Counted from the first letter of the stretch, positions 1 through 11,320 are shown. The stretch is 64,000 bases of DNA from Acanthochromis polyacanthus (GCF_021347895.1 NC_067123.1:6391828-6455827), one strand, 5' to 3'. The notes: generated by a model not told the origin, from the letters alone. Translations and numbers: made by a program.

Positions 1-831
1 CTTTTTTTAGACACTATTTGAAGAGTTTTGGTTTCATTTTCTGTGATTTGTTGTTTTTTGTTTTTTTTTTGCTTTTAAGGAACTGGAGCACATCTGAATT
101 AAATCAGTTTTAGGGAAAAAAAATAAAAATCTGCAGTAGATTAAAAATAAACTGATTTTAAGGCACTCCTCATTTTCTTAGTGACCATCTGAACGCCCAA
201 GATATTTAAGAGGAGGAAATCAAACTTCATTTTGAACCACAGGACAACAGACAGAGCTCATTCACATTTATAAATGGAGCTTTAAAAGTACATAAAAGTA
301 CATAAAAATGTAAATCTTAATTTTAAATGATTCAATTTGCTACTCCTGTTTAGTAACAAGTGTGAAAGAGGATACACTCACCAGCCTCCTTATCAGATAG
401 CATTTATCTGTGAAATTTCATGCAATTCAATCTATTAATTCCATTTTCATGAAGCTTTTATATTTACAGCTTCTGTTGTAAAAAAGGTGATGGTGCACTG
501 GACTGCACTAGATTCAAAAGTATTCCTAAAATTTTGACTACTGCACATGAGTGTGACAAAATTTCAGAAACATTTTCATTGGAACACAGTCCAGCTAAAC
601 TGTGACCTCACGAATAATAAAAATAAAGCAGAATTATTACCTCTCGTGACAATTTCAACAAAAATGAAAAAAATAGAAACTTTGCAAAATGGCAGCTCTG
701 TCGCATTAGACGGAATGAAACTGTACAAGTGCAGCTAATAAAAAGTTATGATGGAGTGGAGTGTATCAGAGCCAGGAATCAGTGCTGAGCTAGCCAACAA
801 GCTAACTGTGCTGTAAGTTAGTTTCTCTCAC
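1..831 (-). other. nudcd1: 5' part of nudcd1 intron 1
   Basis: This AT-rich stretch lies downstream (minus sense) of the nudcd1 exon 1 splice donor. The donor reads GTGAG on the minus strand at 831-827. I see no further exon, RNA gene or recognisable mobile element in it. The short open frame at 547-738 has no family signature and looks like chance. Confidence 0.6.
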
Positions 832-946
832 CTGCGTCCAGCTCCACGTTGTACGTCGGGATGGCGTCAAGAGACAAGCGGTAACTTTCAAAGTTCGGGT
901 CCAGCAGGTCTCTGTTGACCTTCAGGGAGTAGTTAGACGCCGCCAT
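832..946 (-). CDS. nudcd1: NudC domain-containing protein 1, coding exon 1 (partial gene)
   Basis: Read on the minus strand from an ATG at 946-944, this exon encodes 38 complete codons plus one base, beginning [17 protein letters not shown] and containing [20 protein letters not shown]. It closely matches the N-terminus of NUDCD1 (CML66), a NudC/CS-domain protein linked to Hsp90 co-chaperone work. A consensus donor (CAG/GTGAG) follows at 831, so the next exon lies left of the window edge. The start sits in a good context (GCCGCCAT in plus sense, also a YY1-like motif). Head-to-head placement with eny2 matches the vertebrate arrangement. Only the first exon is visible, so the CS domain cannot be checked here. 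Confidence 0.9.
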
Positions 947-1290
947 ATCTCCTGAATGAGGCTCACTTACTCACAACTTGATGTGCAGCAAGAAGATGAT
1001 GCTGGAGAAGTCAGCAAGACACACGCTTCCTGTTTTGTTTCGCAAGGGGTTATTTTACAGCGGACGCCACTGCCGCTGGTGCTCATGGGAAGTAGAGTTC
1101 TGTGTTTGTTTGTGCTTAAAACACATAGAATCCCGTAAGAATCGTTGTTATTTTGCCATAATAGCCAAATTTAATTTTTAAATTAGATTTGTATTCAATA
1201 TAACAGATTTATCTGGACATTGTTTTGAAATTTGTCGCCTTTTTCGTGTGTTGTTTGAAAATTAACCTCTCTGAAACCGGAACTGTTGAG
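947..1290. promoter_or_regulatory. Divergent nudcd1/eny2 promoter
   Basis: About 320 bp separate the nudcd1 start codon (minus) from the presumed 5' leader of eny2 (plus). There is no TATA box. At about 1081-1103 the minus strand reads CTACTTCCCATGAGC, close to the ZNF143/THAP11 element (ACTACAATTCCCAGCATGC type) common in bidirectional housekeeping promoters. Transcription starts were not determined. Confidence 0.6.
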
Positions 1291-1362
1291 CTTTCGAAGC
1301 GTCCGACGGAGCCGTTTCGTTAAGGGACAGAGTGTTCCCCAGCTGATCCTTTCTGACAAAAG
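1270..1362 (+). other. eny2: eny2 5' untranslated exon (predicted)
   Basis: A GC-richer segment without a start codon in frame ends in AAAAG/GTAACG, a good donor at 1363. A pyrimidine-rich acceptor (GTTTCCAG) at 1458 opens the exon that holds the eny2 ATG. The 5' limit is a guess. Confidence 0.5.
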
Positions 1363-1465
1363 GTAACGGCTACCTGTTAGCTAGCTGCATTTTTAATCAC
1401 CTTTTCGTGTTTCTGTGCGTTCAAACGTGAGACTTCCGGTGTTTCTTTGTGTTTCCAGGCGGAAC

Positions 1466-1533
1466 ATGAGCAAAGACTCCCAGATGAGGGCTGCGATCAA
1501 CCAGAAGCTGATAGAAATGGGGGAACGGGAGCG
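1466..1533 (+). CDS. eny2: eny2 coding exon 1
   Basis: The acceptor ends at 1458 and the ATG at 1466 follows after seven bases. The exon encodes [20 protein letters not shown] and ends within an Arg codon at a GTGAGC donor. Confidence 0.95.
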
Positions 1534-2972
1534 GTGAGCGGCGCTTCCTCTGCACTGATTTGGCGCTGAACGGTTATATTCAGATTAATCAAACATAATG
1601 TCACCTGAATGTGTGTGTGTGCAGGTTGAAAGAGCTGCTGAGGGCGAAGCTGGTGGAGTGTGGATGGAAGGATCAGCTGAAGGCACACTGCAAAGGTACC
1701 TACTGAGGCTTCAAATGTGGAATGATGATGAGGATGTTGTGGTTCTGTGAAGCTGTGTCCCTAAAACTACCGCCTCCTGTGTGCAGATGTGATCAGAGAA
1801 AAGGGTCTGGAGCACGTCACAGTGGAGGACCTGGTCACAGAAGTCACACCTAAAGGCAGAGGTAGAGTTCAGACACTAATTTGCAGCAAAACAACACAAT
1901 TCTGCACTCTAAAGCAGGATTTAAGGTTGTTGAAGTGACGTTAGGTTTAATTCTGACTGCAACGCTGGTTCACTTTTCATCTGGTCACTTATGCTGAACA
2001 TCGAACCTGCTCCAGAGCATTTTAGCTTCAAGATAACTGATGAATATGTATTAAAACATCTCATATTGATCAGTAAATTCTCCAACCCTGCAGGAAAACC
2101 TCAAAACCATTTCACTGTGATTGCCCAGTTTACTTATTTTATTTCAGAATAGAACAGAAGAGTTTAATTGTCATGTGTGCAGGTACATTGGCAGTATATA
2201 TGAAGTAAATAGGGAAATATTATCATTAAGTGCACTGTTTCTGTGCAATATATCTGTTCACTTTCAATTCATTCTCTACGTATCCATCTGCTTCTTGTTA
2301 TTAAATTTGCAGTTCACATTCTGTGCTTATGTTAATTTATTTTTTGGATACTGTTCCTTGGCATCCACTTAGACACTTTACACACTTGGACATTTTGTGT
2401 TTTGTCCATTAATTCTAATCATGTATATGTCACTTATCTTTGTTTATCGTACTCTGGCAAAACAACTGTCTCAAAGATGAATAATTATCAAATCTTATCT
2501 TACGATAAAATAGTTTGAAAAGTAGGAGCAGCAGCAATAAAAGCAAAGAGAAATACAAATGTGCATTCTAAAAATAAAATAAACACTTTGTATTTTTGAA
2601 AAGAGTTTTAAAACATAGGAAAAAAACATGACTTTATGGCCACAGTGCCACAGTTGGTTGAGGATTTTGCTCTTTCTTTCCATTTTCAAGTGCCAATAAT
2701 TTCTCATTATTGTCATTTTAGACAAGTGTCAAGTCAAAATAGCTAAAACTGGTTTACCACACATCAGATTCTACTGATGTCAGAGCCTCAAAAGTTGGTG
2801 AAATGTTGACCAAAGACTGTATTTTAGTAGAATCCTTTTATTATTGTACTGTGGTGTTACTTTATTTTGCATCCCTGTTTTTGTGTCCTGTGCAGCACTC
2901 GTCCCCGACAGCGTGAAGAAAGAGCTGCTGCAGAGAATCCGAGCTTTTCTAGCTCAACACGCCACCTTGTGA
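1466..2972 (+). CDS. eny2: Transcription and mRNA export factor ENY2 (complete, 4 coding exons)
   Basis: Coding exons 1466-1533, 1625-1695, 1787-1861 and 2896-2972 join in phase to give 96 residues, the length of the shorter human form. The protein starts [15 protein letters not shown] and contains [20 protein letters not shown] and [18 protein letters not shown], which are near-identical to vertebrate ENY2. ENY2 is a small all-helical adaptor of the SAGA deubiquitinase module (with ATXN7L3 and USP22) and of the TREX-2 mRNA export complex at nuclear pores. All introns are GT-AG. The stop codon is TGA at 2970. No lesion is seen. The third intron (1862-2895) is the only long one. Confidence 0.96.
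1625..1695 (+). CDS. eny2: eny2 coding exon 2
   Basis: GCAG acceptor, GTACC donor. Encodes [20 protein letters not shown] and AHCK, the central helices of ENY2. Confidence 0.95.
1787..1861 (+). CDS. eny2: eny2 coding exon 3
   Basis: GTGCAG acceptor, GTAGAG donor. Encodes [20 protein letters not shown] and TPKGR. Confidence 0.95.
1862..2895 (+). other. eny2: eny2 intron 3
   Basis: AT-rich intron. At 2771-2832 it holds one copy of a 60-bp dispersed repeat whose other copy is at 6527-6591. The part at 2120-2480 reads like the 3' tail of an old retroelement but was not assigned. Confidence 0.6.
2771..2832. repeat. 60-bp dispersed repeat, copy 1
   Basis: Shares CTACTGATGTCAGAGCCTCA and the following AAGTTGGTGAAA..CCAAAGACT segment with 6527-6591. 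Family unknown. Confidence 0.6.
2896..2972 (+). CDS. eny2: eny2 coding exon 4
   Basis: TGCAG acceptor. Encodes [20 protein letters not shown] and QHATL, then TGA at 2970-2972. Confidence 0.95.
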
Positions 2973-3170
2973 ACGAGCCGACTCCCGTCTAGACGATTTT
3001 TTTACTCACCTGTAGACCCACAACTATAAAAACCAACCAACCGATGTTTGTTCTCATTGTGAGCGATGCTGAAGTGTTAATTTTATTTTGTATTGTGTGT
3101 TTTCATATTGATTTTAGTTTGTTATGCTGCAGTTTTTTGGAGAAAAAGAATAAAAAATAAAATCATGCCT
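2973..3170 (+). terminator. eny2: eny2 3' UTR and polyadenylation signals
   Basis: Two overlapping AATAAA hexamers (3149-3154 and 3156-3161) lie about 180 bases after the stop codon. They are the likely cleavage signal, giving a short 3' UTR. Confidence 0.75.
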
Positions 3171-3250
3171 ATTTTGGTCACTGAGGCTCCCGATTCTGTT
3201 TTGTTTTAGAAATATTCAACTTTTTATTCTCAACAAACAGCATAAAGAGT

Positions 3251-3622
3251 CCATCCATCCATTCTCTATACACCGCTTTATCCTCACTAGGGTCACAGGG
3301 GGTGCTGGAGTCTATCCCAGCTGACTCGAGTGAAGGCAGGGGACACCCTGGACAGGTCACCAGTCTGTCACAGGGCTACATATACAGACACACAATCACA
3401 CTCACACTCACATTCACACCTACGGACAATTTAGAGTACTCAATTAACCTCAGCATATTTTTGGACTGTGGGAGGAAGCCGGAGTACCCGGAGAAAACCC
3501 ACGCATGCACAGGGAGAACATGCAAACTCCATGCAGAAAGATCCCAGGCCCACCCTGGGATTTGAACCAGGGATCTTCTTGCTGCAAGGTGAAAGTGCTA
3601 ACCACTACCCACCATGCAGCCC
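3251..3622 (-). mobile_element. tRNA-derived SINE
   Basis: On the minus strand the element opens with a tRNA-like head: box A-like GTGGTTAGCAC and box B GGTTCAAATCCC. A conserved body follows (CTCCCACAGTCCAAA, TTAATTG, CTCTAAATTG, GTCCAGGGTGTCC, CAGCTGGGATAGACTCCAGC), then a GGATGGATGG tail. This layout matches an abundant teleost SINE, and the tail is a typical priming end. It lies about 85 bp past the eny2 polyadenylation signal. Open frames across it are not genes. Confidence 0.75.
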
Positions 3623-4400
3623 TGCATATGGAGTGATTTTATTAATTTTTTTCACACATAAGAAACGAAACCATGTTACACCAGTTCTTGCTGCACTTCT
3701 CTGGCTACATGTCAGTTTTATAGTTAAAGTTTTTGTTGCTTGTTTTTCTAGCTTTAACCAGCTTAAATCCTCTGGTAGTCTTAATAATGTTGATTTATCA
3801 CCAAACCTGTCTGTGGAAATCCAATCCTGGTATCCTGTTTCAAATCTGACATTTGCCTTTTTCCTATCTGATGGTAATTATAGGAATCATTTCAATTATT
3901 TTATCTTCTTACATGATATGTCCATTTTTATTTACCTTTATTATATGCTTTATTGTCAAGTGCTTCTTGAATTATTGTTATTTCTGGTACTAAAAATAAG
4001 ACTGTAAACGTCAGTATGACAAAAAATGCCATTGCCTAACTCATACTTTGTAGTTGCACAAGAAGGCAAATGTGTTGCATAAATACTGAGTGCTTCATAA
4101 TTCTGTCCTTTTTTTTATAACAATGTCTTTATTTGTTTCTTACATGAAAATCACTTTTAGAACTGTATGCCAAAATTTCTTGTCCCAGGTTTGTAGGTAA
4201 AGAATTTGTTTACATATTGCACAGATTTTGATAAAAGATTTTTTAAAAAAAGAAATGCACACAAGAATAAACAACATAAAAACAATAAACATTACATACT
4301 TAAATGCACAAATTATATTGTATAGGTCTACAGCAAAATATTAATTTAAATGTAATCAGTATCTTCTGTCAAACCAAAATTTCCCACAAAGTCTTTAAAT
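3623..4400. other. AT-rich intergenic sequence
   Basis: Open frame fragments here have no recognisable signature. From about 4100 the sequence may already belong to the 3' end of the LINE fragment that follows. Confidence 0.4.
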
Positions 4401-4830
4401 GATCCCCACACCTTTTCAAATATAGACAGCTTTTTTTCCCTAATACATGTAATTCTTTCTAGAGGATAAACTATGAGCATCTGTTCACCCAGTGCACCAG
4501 TTTGGGTCTATTACTTTTTTTCCAATATATTGCAATTATTTTCTTTGCTTGTATCAGACACATATTAATCATTATTTTTTCAAATTTGGAAAAATTGTGT
4601 TTTTCTGGATATATTCCTAAAATGAAAAACGCAGGACTTTTTGGAATATCCTTTGACATGATTGACTCTACTGTATTTTAACCTCCTCCCAAAAAAGTTC
4701 CACTTCAGGACATGTCCACATACAATGGAACAATGTTACTTTGTCATTTAGACACTTTGTACATATATCAGGTATATTATGATTATGTCTGTGCAGTTTT
4801 AATTCTGTCCTTTTACTGATAAATTGAGCT
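4400..4830 (-). mobile_element. L1-clade LINE fragment, ORF2 C-terminus (broken)
   Basis: Read on the minus strand, about 4800 to 4690 encodes a segment with ICTKCLNDKVTLFHCMWTCP followed by EVELFWEEVK. This is the Cys-His zinc-knuckle-like motif and FW motif near the end of L1/Tx1-type ORF2 proteins. A stop at about 4680 and a frame change lead to PEKHNFSKFEKIMINMCLIQ and AKKIIAIYWKKSNRP, the typical final helix of ORF2. It is a short, dead 5'-truncated copy. L1 clade is secure; the exact family is not named. Confidence 0.7.
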
Positions 4831-4930
4831 TTCATACATCAATAATACTTTTGATATGTAGTTTTCTATTAACTCAGCCTTTTTCTGTAATTTGTATTTT
4901 TTATCATCAAAAATAATCCAGTTTATCTGA

Positions 4931-6526
4931 TATTGATTGCTGTGGCCGAACATTTGTACTACATGAGATCATTGTTTTCCAGGAATCGGACTTGGTGTTG
5001 TGTTTAATGTCCCTCAGAAGAAGTCGGGCCAGATGAACTGATGTTCGCTCATCTTGAGTCACCGTCTGAACCTGACGGACAACTTACAGGATCTGCTTTA
5101 AGTTCCTGTTTTTTCACTATTTCAGACTTTGTGGAAAGATTGATCACACAGGCCAGAAATAACAGTGGCAGCGGGGTATTAGCTTGGTGTGTGGGCAGAG
5201 TGAGAGTGTGTGTGTGGGCTGTGTGTGTCTTCATACAGCAGGCTCTTATGTGTGGTTGTAGCTGTCAGCGCTGTTTAGAGGGAGGACGCTCATGCAAAAA
5301 ACTGGATTGAAGAACAGTAAAAAAAATAAAAATAAATAAACAGACGATCTGAGCAGATTTCAACTCGCAGAACTAAAGTTTAACACAAATATTTAATGTC
5401 CTAAACGCTCATGCCTCAATCTCTCACTGCTCTCAATTCCATGACTAAAATTGAAACCTAACATCTTTATTTATTATAGCTAAGCTATCTGGCTGCTATT
5501 AGCGTACAGAAAACGGAGCCTGCTCTCAAACTATTGTTTAAAAATAAACCTCAATTCTGCATAATTCATAGATTATTATGACTTAGTTATTAATTAATAT
5601 GACATACTCTTACTATACTGCTGCTATAACAATTTAATTTGTGTTGACAGCTGATTACGCTGATGCAATTTTGAGATATTTTTTAGCAATGTGGTGCCAC
5701 GTGACATGTTTGTATGTTTGCATTTGACTTTAGACACAAAATAATTCTTAATTATTACAAAAAACTTTCTTTCAAAGAATAGTTTAAAGCTTTTTATAAA
5801 TCGATGAGAAGTGATTGACAGACTTGCTGCGTGTTTTATTTAGTGTACATTTAAATATCTGGTTATCAAATGCTGCTGAGACATACTGAGTAAATTTTGA
5901 ACAGACACAAGTTTGCACACTGACTATGAATGCTTTCTCACTGCAGTCATAAAATGAGATTTTTGTGTATCACACCACAAATTACATCCATTTTTAAAGA
6001 ATAAAACTCGTTTCATTTGTAATTCCTCCACACTTTGAATCTTGTAATGTCTGATGATTTGTCTTTTGATGCTGAAGTTGATGATGAGAAGACTTCTTTT
6101 CAGTCAATGGACTACACTGCAGACATGTCCCCATTACAATTTATTCTCACTGTTATTATTATTATTATGTATTGCAAAACCAAAAAGAGTTGTTGTCATT
6201 TTTCTCTCCTAATCTCCTCCATTATCTTTTGTTGTTACAGAACAAAGCTCAGGGTAAAAATAGAATCAAAAGAACAAAAGTCACGACTGCCATTATCTAC
6301 TTTAACAATTCTTGTCGAGCATTTCTGTTGTTCTGTTGTACCTTGTGTAAGAGAACATTTCTTCACGCAATCACCTTCACGTGATCACGGATCACATGAG
6401 AACATTTCGCAACACGATGCACATTACGTCTGAACTTTTATGAAAATGTGTCAGCTGTGAAAAAGACAAATATTGTTGATTAAATCAGTACTTTAGATTC
6501 ACATCAAACAGTCTGTCTGGGCGCCA
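4931..6526. other. Intergenic sequence without recognised genes
   Basis: I see no exon-like or RNA-gene signal. A GT-rich patch lies at 5200-5240. The frames at 5041-5310 and 6035-6433 lack any family match and have no neighbouring splice context. Confidence 0.5.
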
Positions 6527-6591
6527 CTACTGATGTCAGAGCCTCAAAGGTTGGTGAAACGTCAACCAAAGACTTTTGGATTTTAGTAGAA
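6527..6591. repeat. 60-bp dispersed repeat, copy 2
   Basis: About 85% alike to 2771-2832 in the same orientation. It ends 16 bp before the left inverted repeat of the Tc1-like element. Confidence 0.6.
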
Positions 6592-6689
6592 ATATGGATC
6601 CATCCATATACACCAAGCAGTCATGACATTATGACCACCTGCTTCATATTGTGTTAGTCCCCTTCTCCTGACCAGTTGAGGCATGCACT

Positions 6690-7422
6690 CCTCTAGACCC
6701 TGAAGGTGTTCTGTGGTATCTGGACTCATCTAGACCCTGAAAGTGTTCTGTGGTATCTGGACTCATCTAGACCCTGAAGGTGTTCTGTGGTATCTGGACT
6801 CATCTAGACCCTGAAAGTGTTCTGTGGTATCTGGACTCCTCTAGACCCTGAAGGTGTTCTGTGGTATCTGGACTCATCTAGACCCTGAAAGTGTTCTGTG
6901 GTATCTGGACTCCTCTAGACCCTGAAGGTGTTCTGTGGTATCTGGACTCATCTAGACCCTGAAAGTGTTCTGTGGTATCTGGACTCCACTAGACCCTGAA
7001 GGTGTTCTGTGGTATCTGGACCCCTCTAGACCCTGAAAGTGTTCTGTGGTATCTGGACTCCACTAGACCATGAAAGTGTTCTGTGGTATCTGGACTCATC
7101 TAGACCCTGAAAGTGTTCTGTGGTATCTGGACTCCACTAGACCCTGAAGGTGTTCTGTGGTATCTGGACTCCTCTAGACCCTGAAGGTGTTCTGTGGTAT
7201 CTGGACTCCACTAGACCCTGAAAGTGTTCTGTGGTATCTGGACTCCACTAGACCCTGAAAGTGTTCTGTGGTATCTGGACTCCTCTAGACATTGAAGATG
7301 TTCTGTGGTATCTGGACTCCTCTAGACATTGAAGATGTTCTGTGGTATCTGGACTCCACTAGACCCTGAAAGTGATTCTGTGGTATCTGGACTCCTCTAG
7401 ACATTGAAGGTGTTCTGTCGTA
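6690..7422. repeat. 37-bp minisatellite, about 20 copies
   Basis: The unit CATCTAGACCCTGAAAGTGT plus TCTGTGGTATCTGGACT repeats nearly perfectly. Copies differ at a few fixed positions (AAAGTG or AAGGTG; CATC, CCTC or CCAC before TAGAC; later copies ACATTGAAGATG). On the minus strand the unit covers the end of the Tc1-like transposase reading frame (QIPQNTF-like codons then a stop), so the array arose by tandem copying of transposon coding sequence. Confidence 0.95.
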
Positions 7423-7852
7423 TCTGGCACCAAGATGTTAGCAGCATATCCTTTAAATCCTGGAGGTTTTGAGATGGGACCTCCATGGATTGGACTTGTT
7501 TGTCCGGAACATCCCACAGATGCTGGATTGGATTGAGATCTGGGGAGTTTGGAGGCCAAATCAACACCTCAAACTGGTTGTTGCTCCTCAAACCATTCCT
7601 GAACCATTTTTGCTTTGTGGCTTAAAGAGGCCATCATGGAATACTGTTTCCATGAAAGAGTGTTCATGATGTGCAGCAATGATTAGATAGGTGGTTTGTG
7701 TCAAAATAACATCCATTTTAATGGCAGGACCCAAGGCTTCCCAGCAGAACATTGTCCAAAGCATCTCACGGCCTCTGCTGGCTTGTCTTCTTTCCATGAT
7801 ACATCCTGGTGCTGTGTGTTCCACAGGTAAGCACCTGTCCATCCACATGAAT

Positions 7853-8590
7853 TTTGATTCATTTTAGACAAGGTTAGTCATTTTGGATTAATTTTGGGGC
7901 AAACTTTAGCCTATTTTGGATGGATTTCACCAACATTTTTTGACATATTTCACAAATTTTAGATACGTTTTAGTCATTTGGCACATTCAAAAAATATTTT
8001 TGACAAGCTTTATGTGATTTTAGACTTATTTTGAGTCATTTTGAGAATATTTTCGTCATTAAGGACACAGTTTCACGATTATATTTCAGTCATTTTAGAC
8101 TTTTTCTGTCATTTTGGATCAATTTCAGATAAACGGGTCATTTTAGATGAATTTCACCTAATTTTGAACACAGTTTAAACACATTTTAGGAATTTTTGAA
8201 AAGTTATAGTCATTTTGGACGATTATTGGGTAATTGTTGACACATTTTGGGTCTATGTTTGTGCATTTGCAATTACATGTGCAGCTAGCAGCAGAACAGT
8301 ACACACAAAACATGTTATTTTTGCACCTTCTTGTTTCTCTTTGCGCATTTGGGACTAATGTTGGATCATTCTGGACCATTTTTTTATGTATTTTGGACAA
8401 GTTTAAGTCATTTGCGACAGATTTCACCTAATTTTAGACACATTTTGGACACATTTAGGAACTTTAAATAAATTTTGGTTCTTTTTTGATGAGATTTGGA
8501 TCATTTGAGGCATTTTTTAGTTTCAGTTTTGTTTACTTGCAACAATGTGCACAGCTGGGAGATGAACAGTGAAAACAAGGAGGAATACCA
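7853..8590. repeat. T-rich tandem repeat inserted in the Tc1-like element
   Basis: Degenerate CATTTTAGACA / TTTTGGAC words recur every few tens of bases. A longer period of about 290 bp is visible: TGTGCAGCTAGCAGCAGAACA at about 8278 and TGTGCACAGCTGGGAGATGAACA at about 8547. It splits the transposase between its WSDES and VEHTAPG parts. Confidence 0.7.
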
Positions 8591-9129
8591 GCGTGATTTG
8601 CATGGTTTTCTTGGTTGGAAATGAAAATGTGATTCATCAGACCAGGCCATCTTCTTCCATTGCTCCGTGGTCCAGTTCTGAAGTCCGCTGTTGGTCTTTC
8701 GGCGGTGCACAGGGGCCAGCATGGACACCCTGACTGGTCCATCTCTGTTGGCCCGTACACAACAAACTGGTGCTCTTTGTATTCTGACACCTTTCTATCA
8801 GAACCAGCATTAGCTTCTTCAGCAGTTTGAGCAACAGAAGCTGGTCTGTTGGATCGAACCTTCCTCCACATGTCCACCAATGATCCTTGTCTGCTCATGA
8901 CCCTGTTGCTGGTTCACCAATGTTCCTTCCTTGGACCACTTTTGATGGATCTTGAGCCCTTCAGACCAGGAACATCCCTCGAGAGCTGTGGGTCTAGAGG
9001 TGCTCTGACCCAGTCGTCATGTGAAACTCACTCAAATCCTCACGCTTTCCCACTTTTGATGCTTCTAACATCAACTTTGAGGACAAAACGTTGCTACCTA
9101 ATATATCCAACTCACTGACCGGCGCCATG

Positions 9130-9480
9130 ATGAAGAGATAATCAGTGTTATTCACTTATAATAACAACAATAATAACGACTTTATTTATATAGTACTTTC
9201 AAGTCAAAGTGCTTTACAGGGCAAGCAACAGATAAAATACAATAAAATGATAACTGATGAAAACAATGGCTGAGAAGACACAACAATAACAACAACAAAA
9301 CCAATAAAGACGACATCTAAGAAGACACAATGCCTCACAAATTACCATTCATGTTCAGCAGAGGACAAGCGGGTCTTTAGCTTTGCTTTGAACATCTCTA
9401 CTGAGCATGCTTAATGTCAGATCATGGAAGAGCGTTCCATAAAAACGGTGAACGTAAACAAAAAGCCCGACTGTCTTCCC
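9130..9480 (+). repeat. Interspersed repeat with a CTTTATTTATATAGTACTTT motif
   Basis: A motif of the type TTTATTTATATAGCRC..TTTACAG begins at 9180, as in several abundant teleost repeats. The related start TTTTATTTATATAGCGTC occurs at about 56808. It lies inside the Tc1-like element, so it inserted later. Family not named. Confidence 0.5.
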
Positions 9481-9518
9481 CTGTCAGTGGTTACAATGTT
9501 GTGCCTGATCGGTATATA

Positions 9519-11277
9519 CGGACTTATTGGAAGATTCACATTTTCAAGTGCCAGTAATTAAAAATGTTGCCTCTGTTGGAGCCATTTAATCAAATAAATC
9601 TGTTGGAAACTATTCTGTTTATGTTTTCACCAAATTTCATGGCTGTGGGAGTTTTATTTCTGGAGATATTGAGCCCTTAAAATGGGCTCTCAGATACGAT
9701 GTTTTTGGGGGTGAAGGCACAAAAGTCCTCATAATTCAGCCAAAATATTTCATAGGACTTAGTTTTGGGTCCTAAATAGCAACTCTAAACTAAATGTGAG
9801 ATGTTGAAACAACTATGAACTTCCAGGCTCAGTTTCCCAGATAATTAAACCTCATCTGAAGAACTTTTCTGCTCCATTTTGAACTGGAAACGGTAAAGTG
9901 TTTTTCTGGCATCTGACTGGGTGGAGGTCGCTGCACTTCTCTAGATAAAATTTGTAACAAAGGAAATGGTGTAATTCTTCCTTGTGCTGTTTGGGAGGTT
10001 TGGAGGAAATGTGGTAGCTGATGAGGGCATGGGACACACAGCGCAGACTGACAGTGATGATTAACTCTGAGGTTACGGTAAAAGTCTGATTTCTGCCTCT
10101 TCAGCATGTCGTCACACAGAACTAAAAATACGTTGAGTCCAGCGTTCTGTTGCAAAATGTTGGTGTTGAAATGACACAGCTGGCGTTATTCCTGACCTGC
10201 AGAACGGCTCCTAAACATCTGGATCTGAACATCTGCTGAAATGTTGCATATTAGAATCCTCATTAAGTCTGTTTGAGTCTTAAAAATGTCCACATTGCTG
10301 AATAAAGAACAAAGCAGAGTTGATTTTACCAGTTTTATTTGTCAAATTAAAAACAAAGGTGCAGTTTTCAATCATCATTGTCATGTTTGAGTTCAAGTTT
10401 TCATACTTTACTTCAGTAAAAATACTAATTAGGCACAATTATTAGCAAAAGTCCTGCAGTGAAAGTAAAAGCATGTTAGTATAAACAAGAAAATGTAGCA
10501 AACACATTAGAAAAGTACTCAGTGGAGATGACATTACTGCTCATGAATTCATGTAAAAGCAGGATTTGACTGTGCCGCTGGTTTGAACTGTTTTACTTCC
10601 AACTGCAACTAATGATTATTTACTTCATGGATTAATTTGCTGATTGTTTTCTACATTAATTGATTAATTTTTGCTTATATTTTTGGTTACTAAATTCTGA
10701 AAATAGTGACAAATGTCATCACAAGTACGTCAAACAATTCTCAAAAGTGAATAATTTTCCACTAATTGATTAATTAAATCACCAAACAATCATCTTGAAC
10801 GAACAAGAATTAATATTTTATCATCTCTTTGTGTGTTTTGTGTGGAAAAGTTCATTTACAGCTACAAACTGACACTTGCAGTTTGTTTTTAAACTATTTT
10901 TGCTCTCATTTCACTGTAAACAAATGCAGGAAAAATACATTAAATAAGGCCCAAACTGTGCATAATGTCCACATTAAAAATCTGAATTTCTGTAAATAGT
11001 TTTACAGTGTGTGGACTTAAAATTACTCAGTTTTATTCAAGTTAAATCTAATAAGAATACTAAAGTAATAAAAGATATCTGTCAATTAGTCTACAATGTT
11101 TGTAGTTCTTTTCCCACTATTTTTATTTTATTCATTTATTTATAACGTTTTTCTGGCACCCTTAAATGCTGATTTACATCATTTTAAAAACATTTTTATT
11201 TACTTATTTTTAATTATTTTTTCCAGATAAAAATACCCCACTTTTTTATTTTTTATTTTTTTTACGTTTTTTCTGGA
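9519..11277. other. Intergenic sequence upstream of pkhd1l1
   Basis: AT-rich, with no gene signal. The minus-strand frames at 9829-10155 have no recognised product. Repeated ATTGATTAATT words occur near 10620-10780. Confidence 0.5.
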
Positions 11278-11320
11278 ATGTTTATTATTATTATTATTAT
11301 TATTATTATTGTTATGATAA

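Larger units (their letters stand above)
6607..9518 (-). mobile_element. Tc1-like DNA transposon, degenerate and expanded
   Basis: Imperfect terminal inverted repeats bound the element: left TATACACCAAGCAGTCATGA (6607), right, on the minus strand, TATATACCGATCAGGCACAA (9518). Both continue into a CATTATGACCACC-type segment seen in a common teleost Tc1 family. Transposase pieces run on the minus strand: helix-turn-helix part with VAQTAEEANAGSDRKVSE (about 8850-8770), WTTEQWKKMAWSDESHF (about 8670-8610), MLWTMFCWEALGPAIKMD (about 7760-7700), and the DDE C-terminus WPPNSPDLNPIQHLWD (about 7560-7510). The ORF is broken by frame changes, a tandem-repeat insertion (about 7853-8590) and another insertion (about 9130-9480). 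The end of the coding region has expanded into a minisatellite. It cannot encode a working transposase. Confidence 0.85.

Noticed and set aside
3302..4007. Overlapping plus-strand frames of 87 and 179 codons
   Set aside because: They lie in or run out of the minus-strand SINE and use repeat sequence (ECGGR..EYPEKT-like) that any such copy would give.
7359..7848. Minus-strand frames as an active transposase gene
   Set aside because: The pieces are clearly Tc1-like but are separated by frame changes, a 740-bp insertion and the minisatellite.
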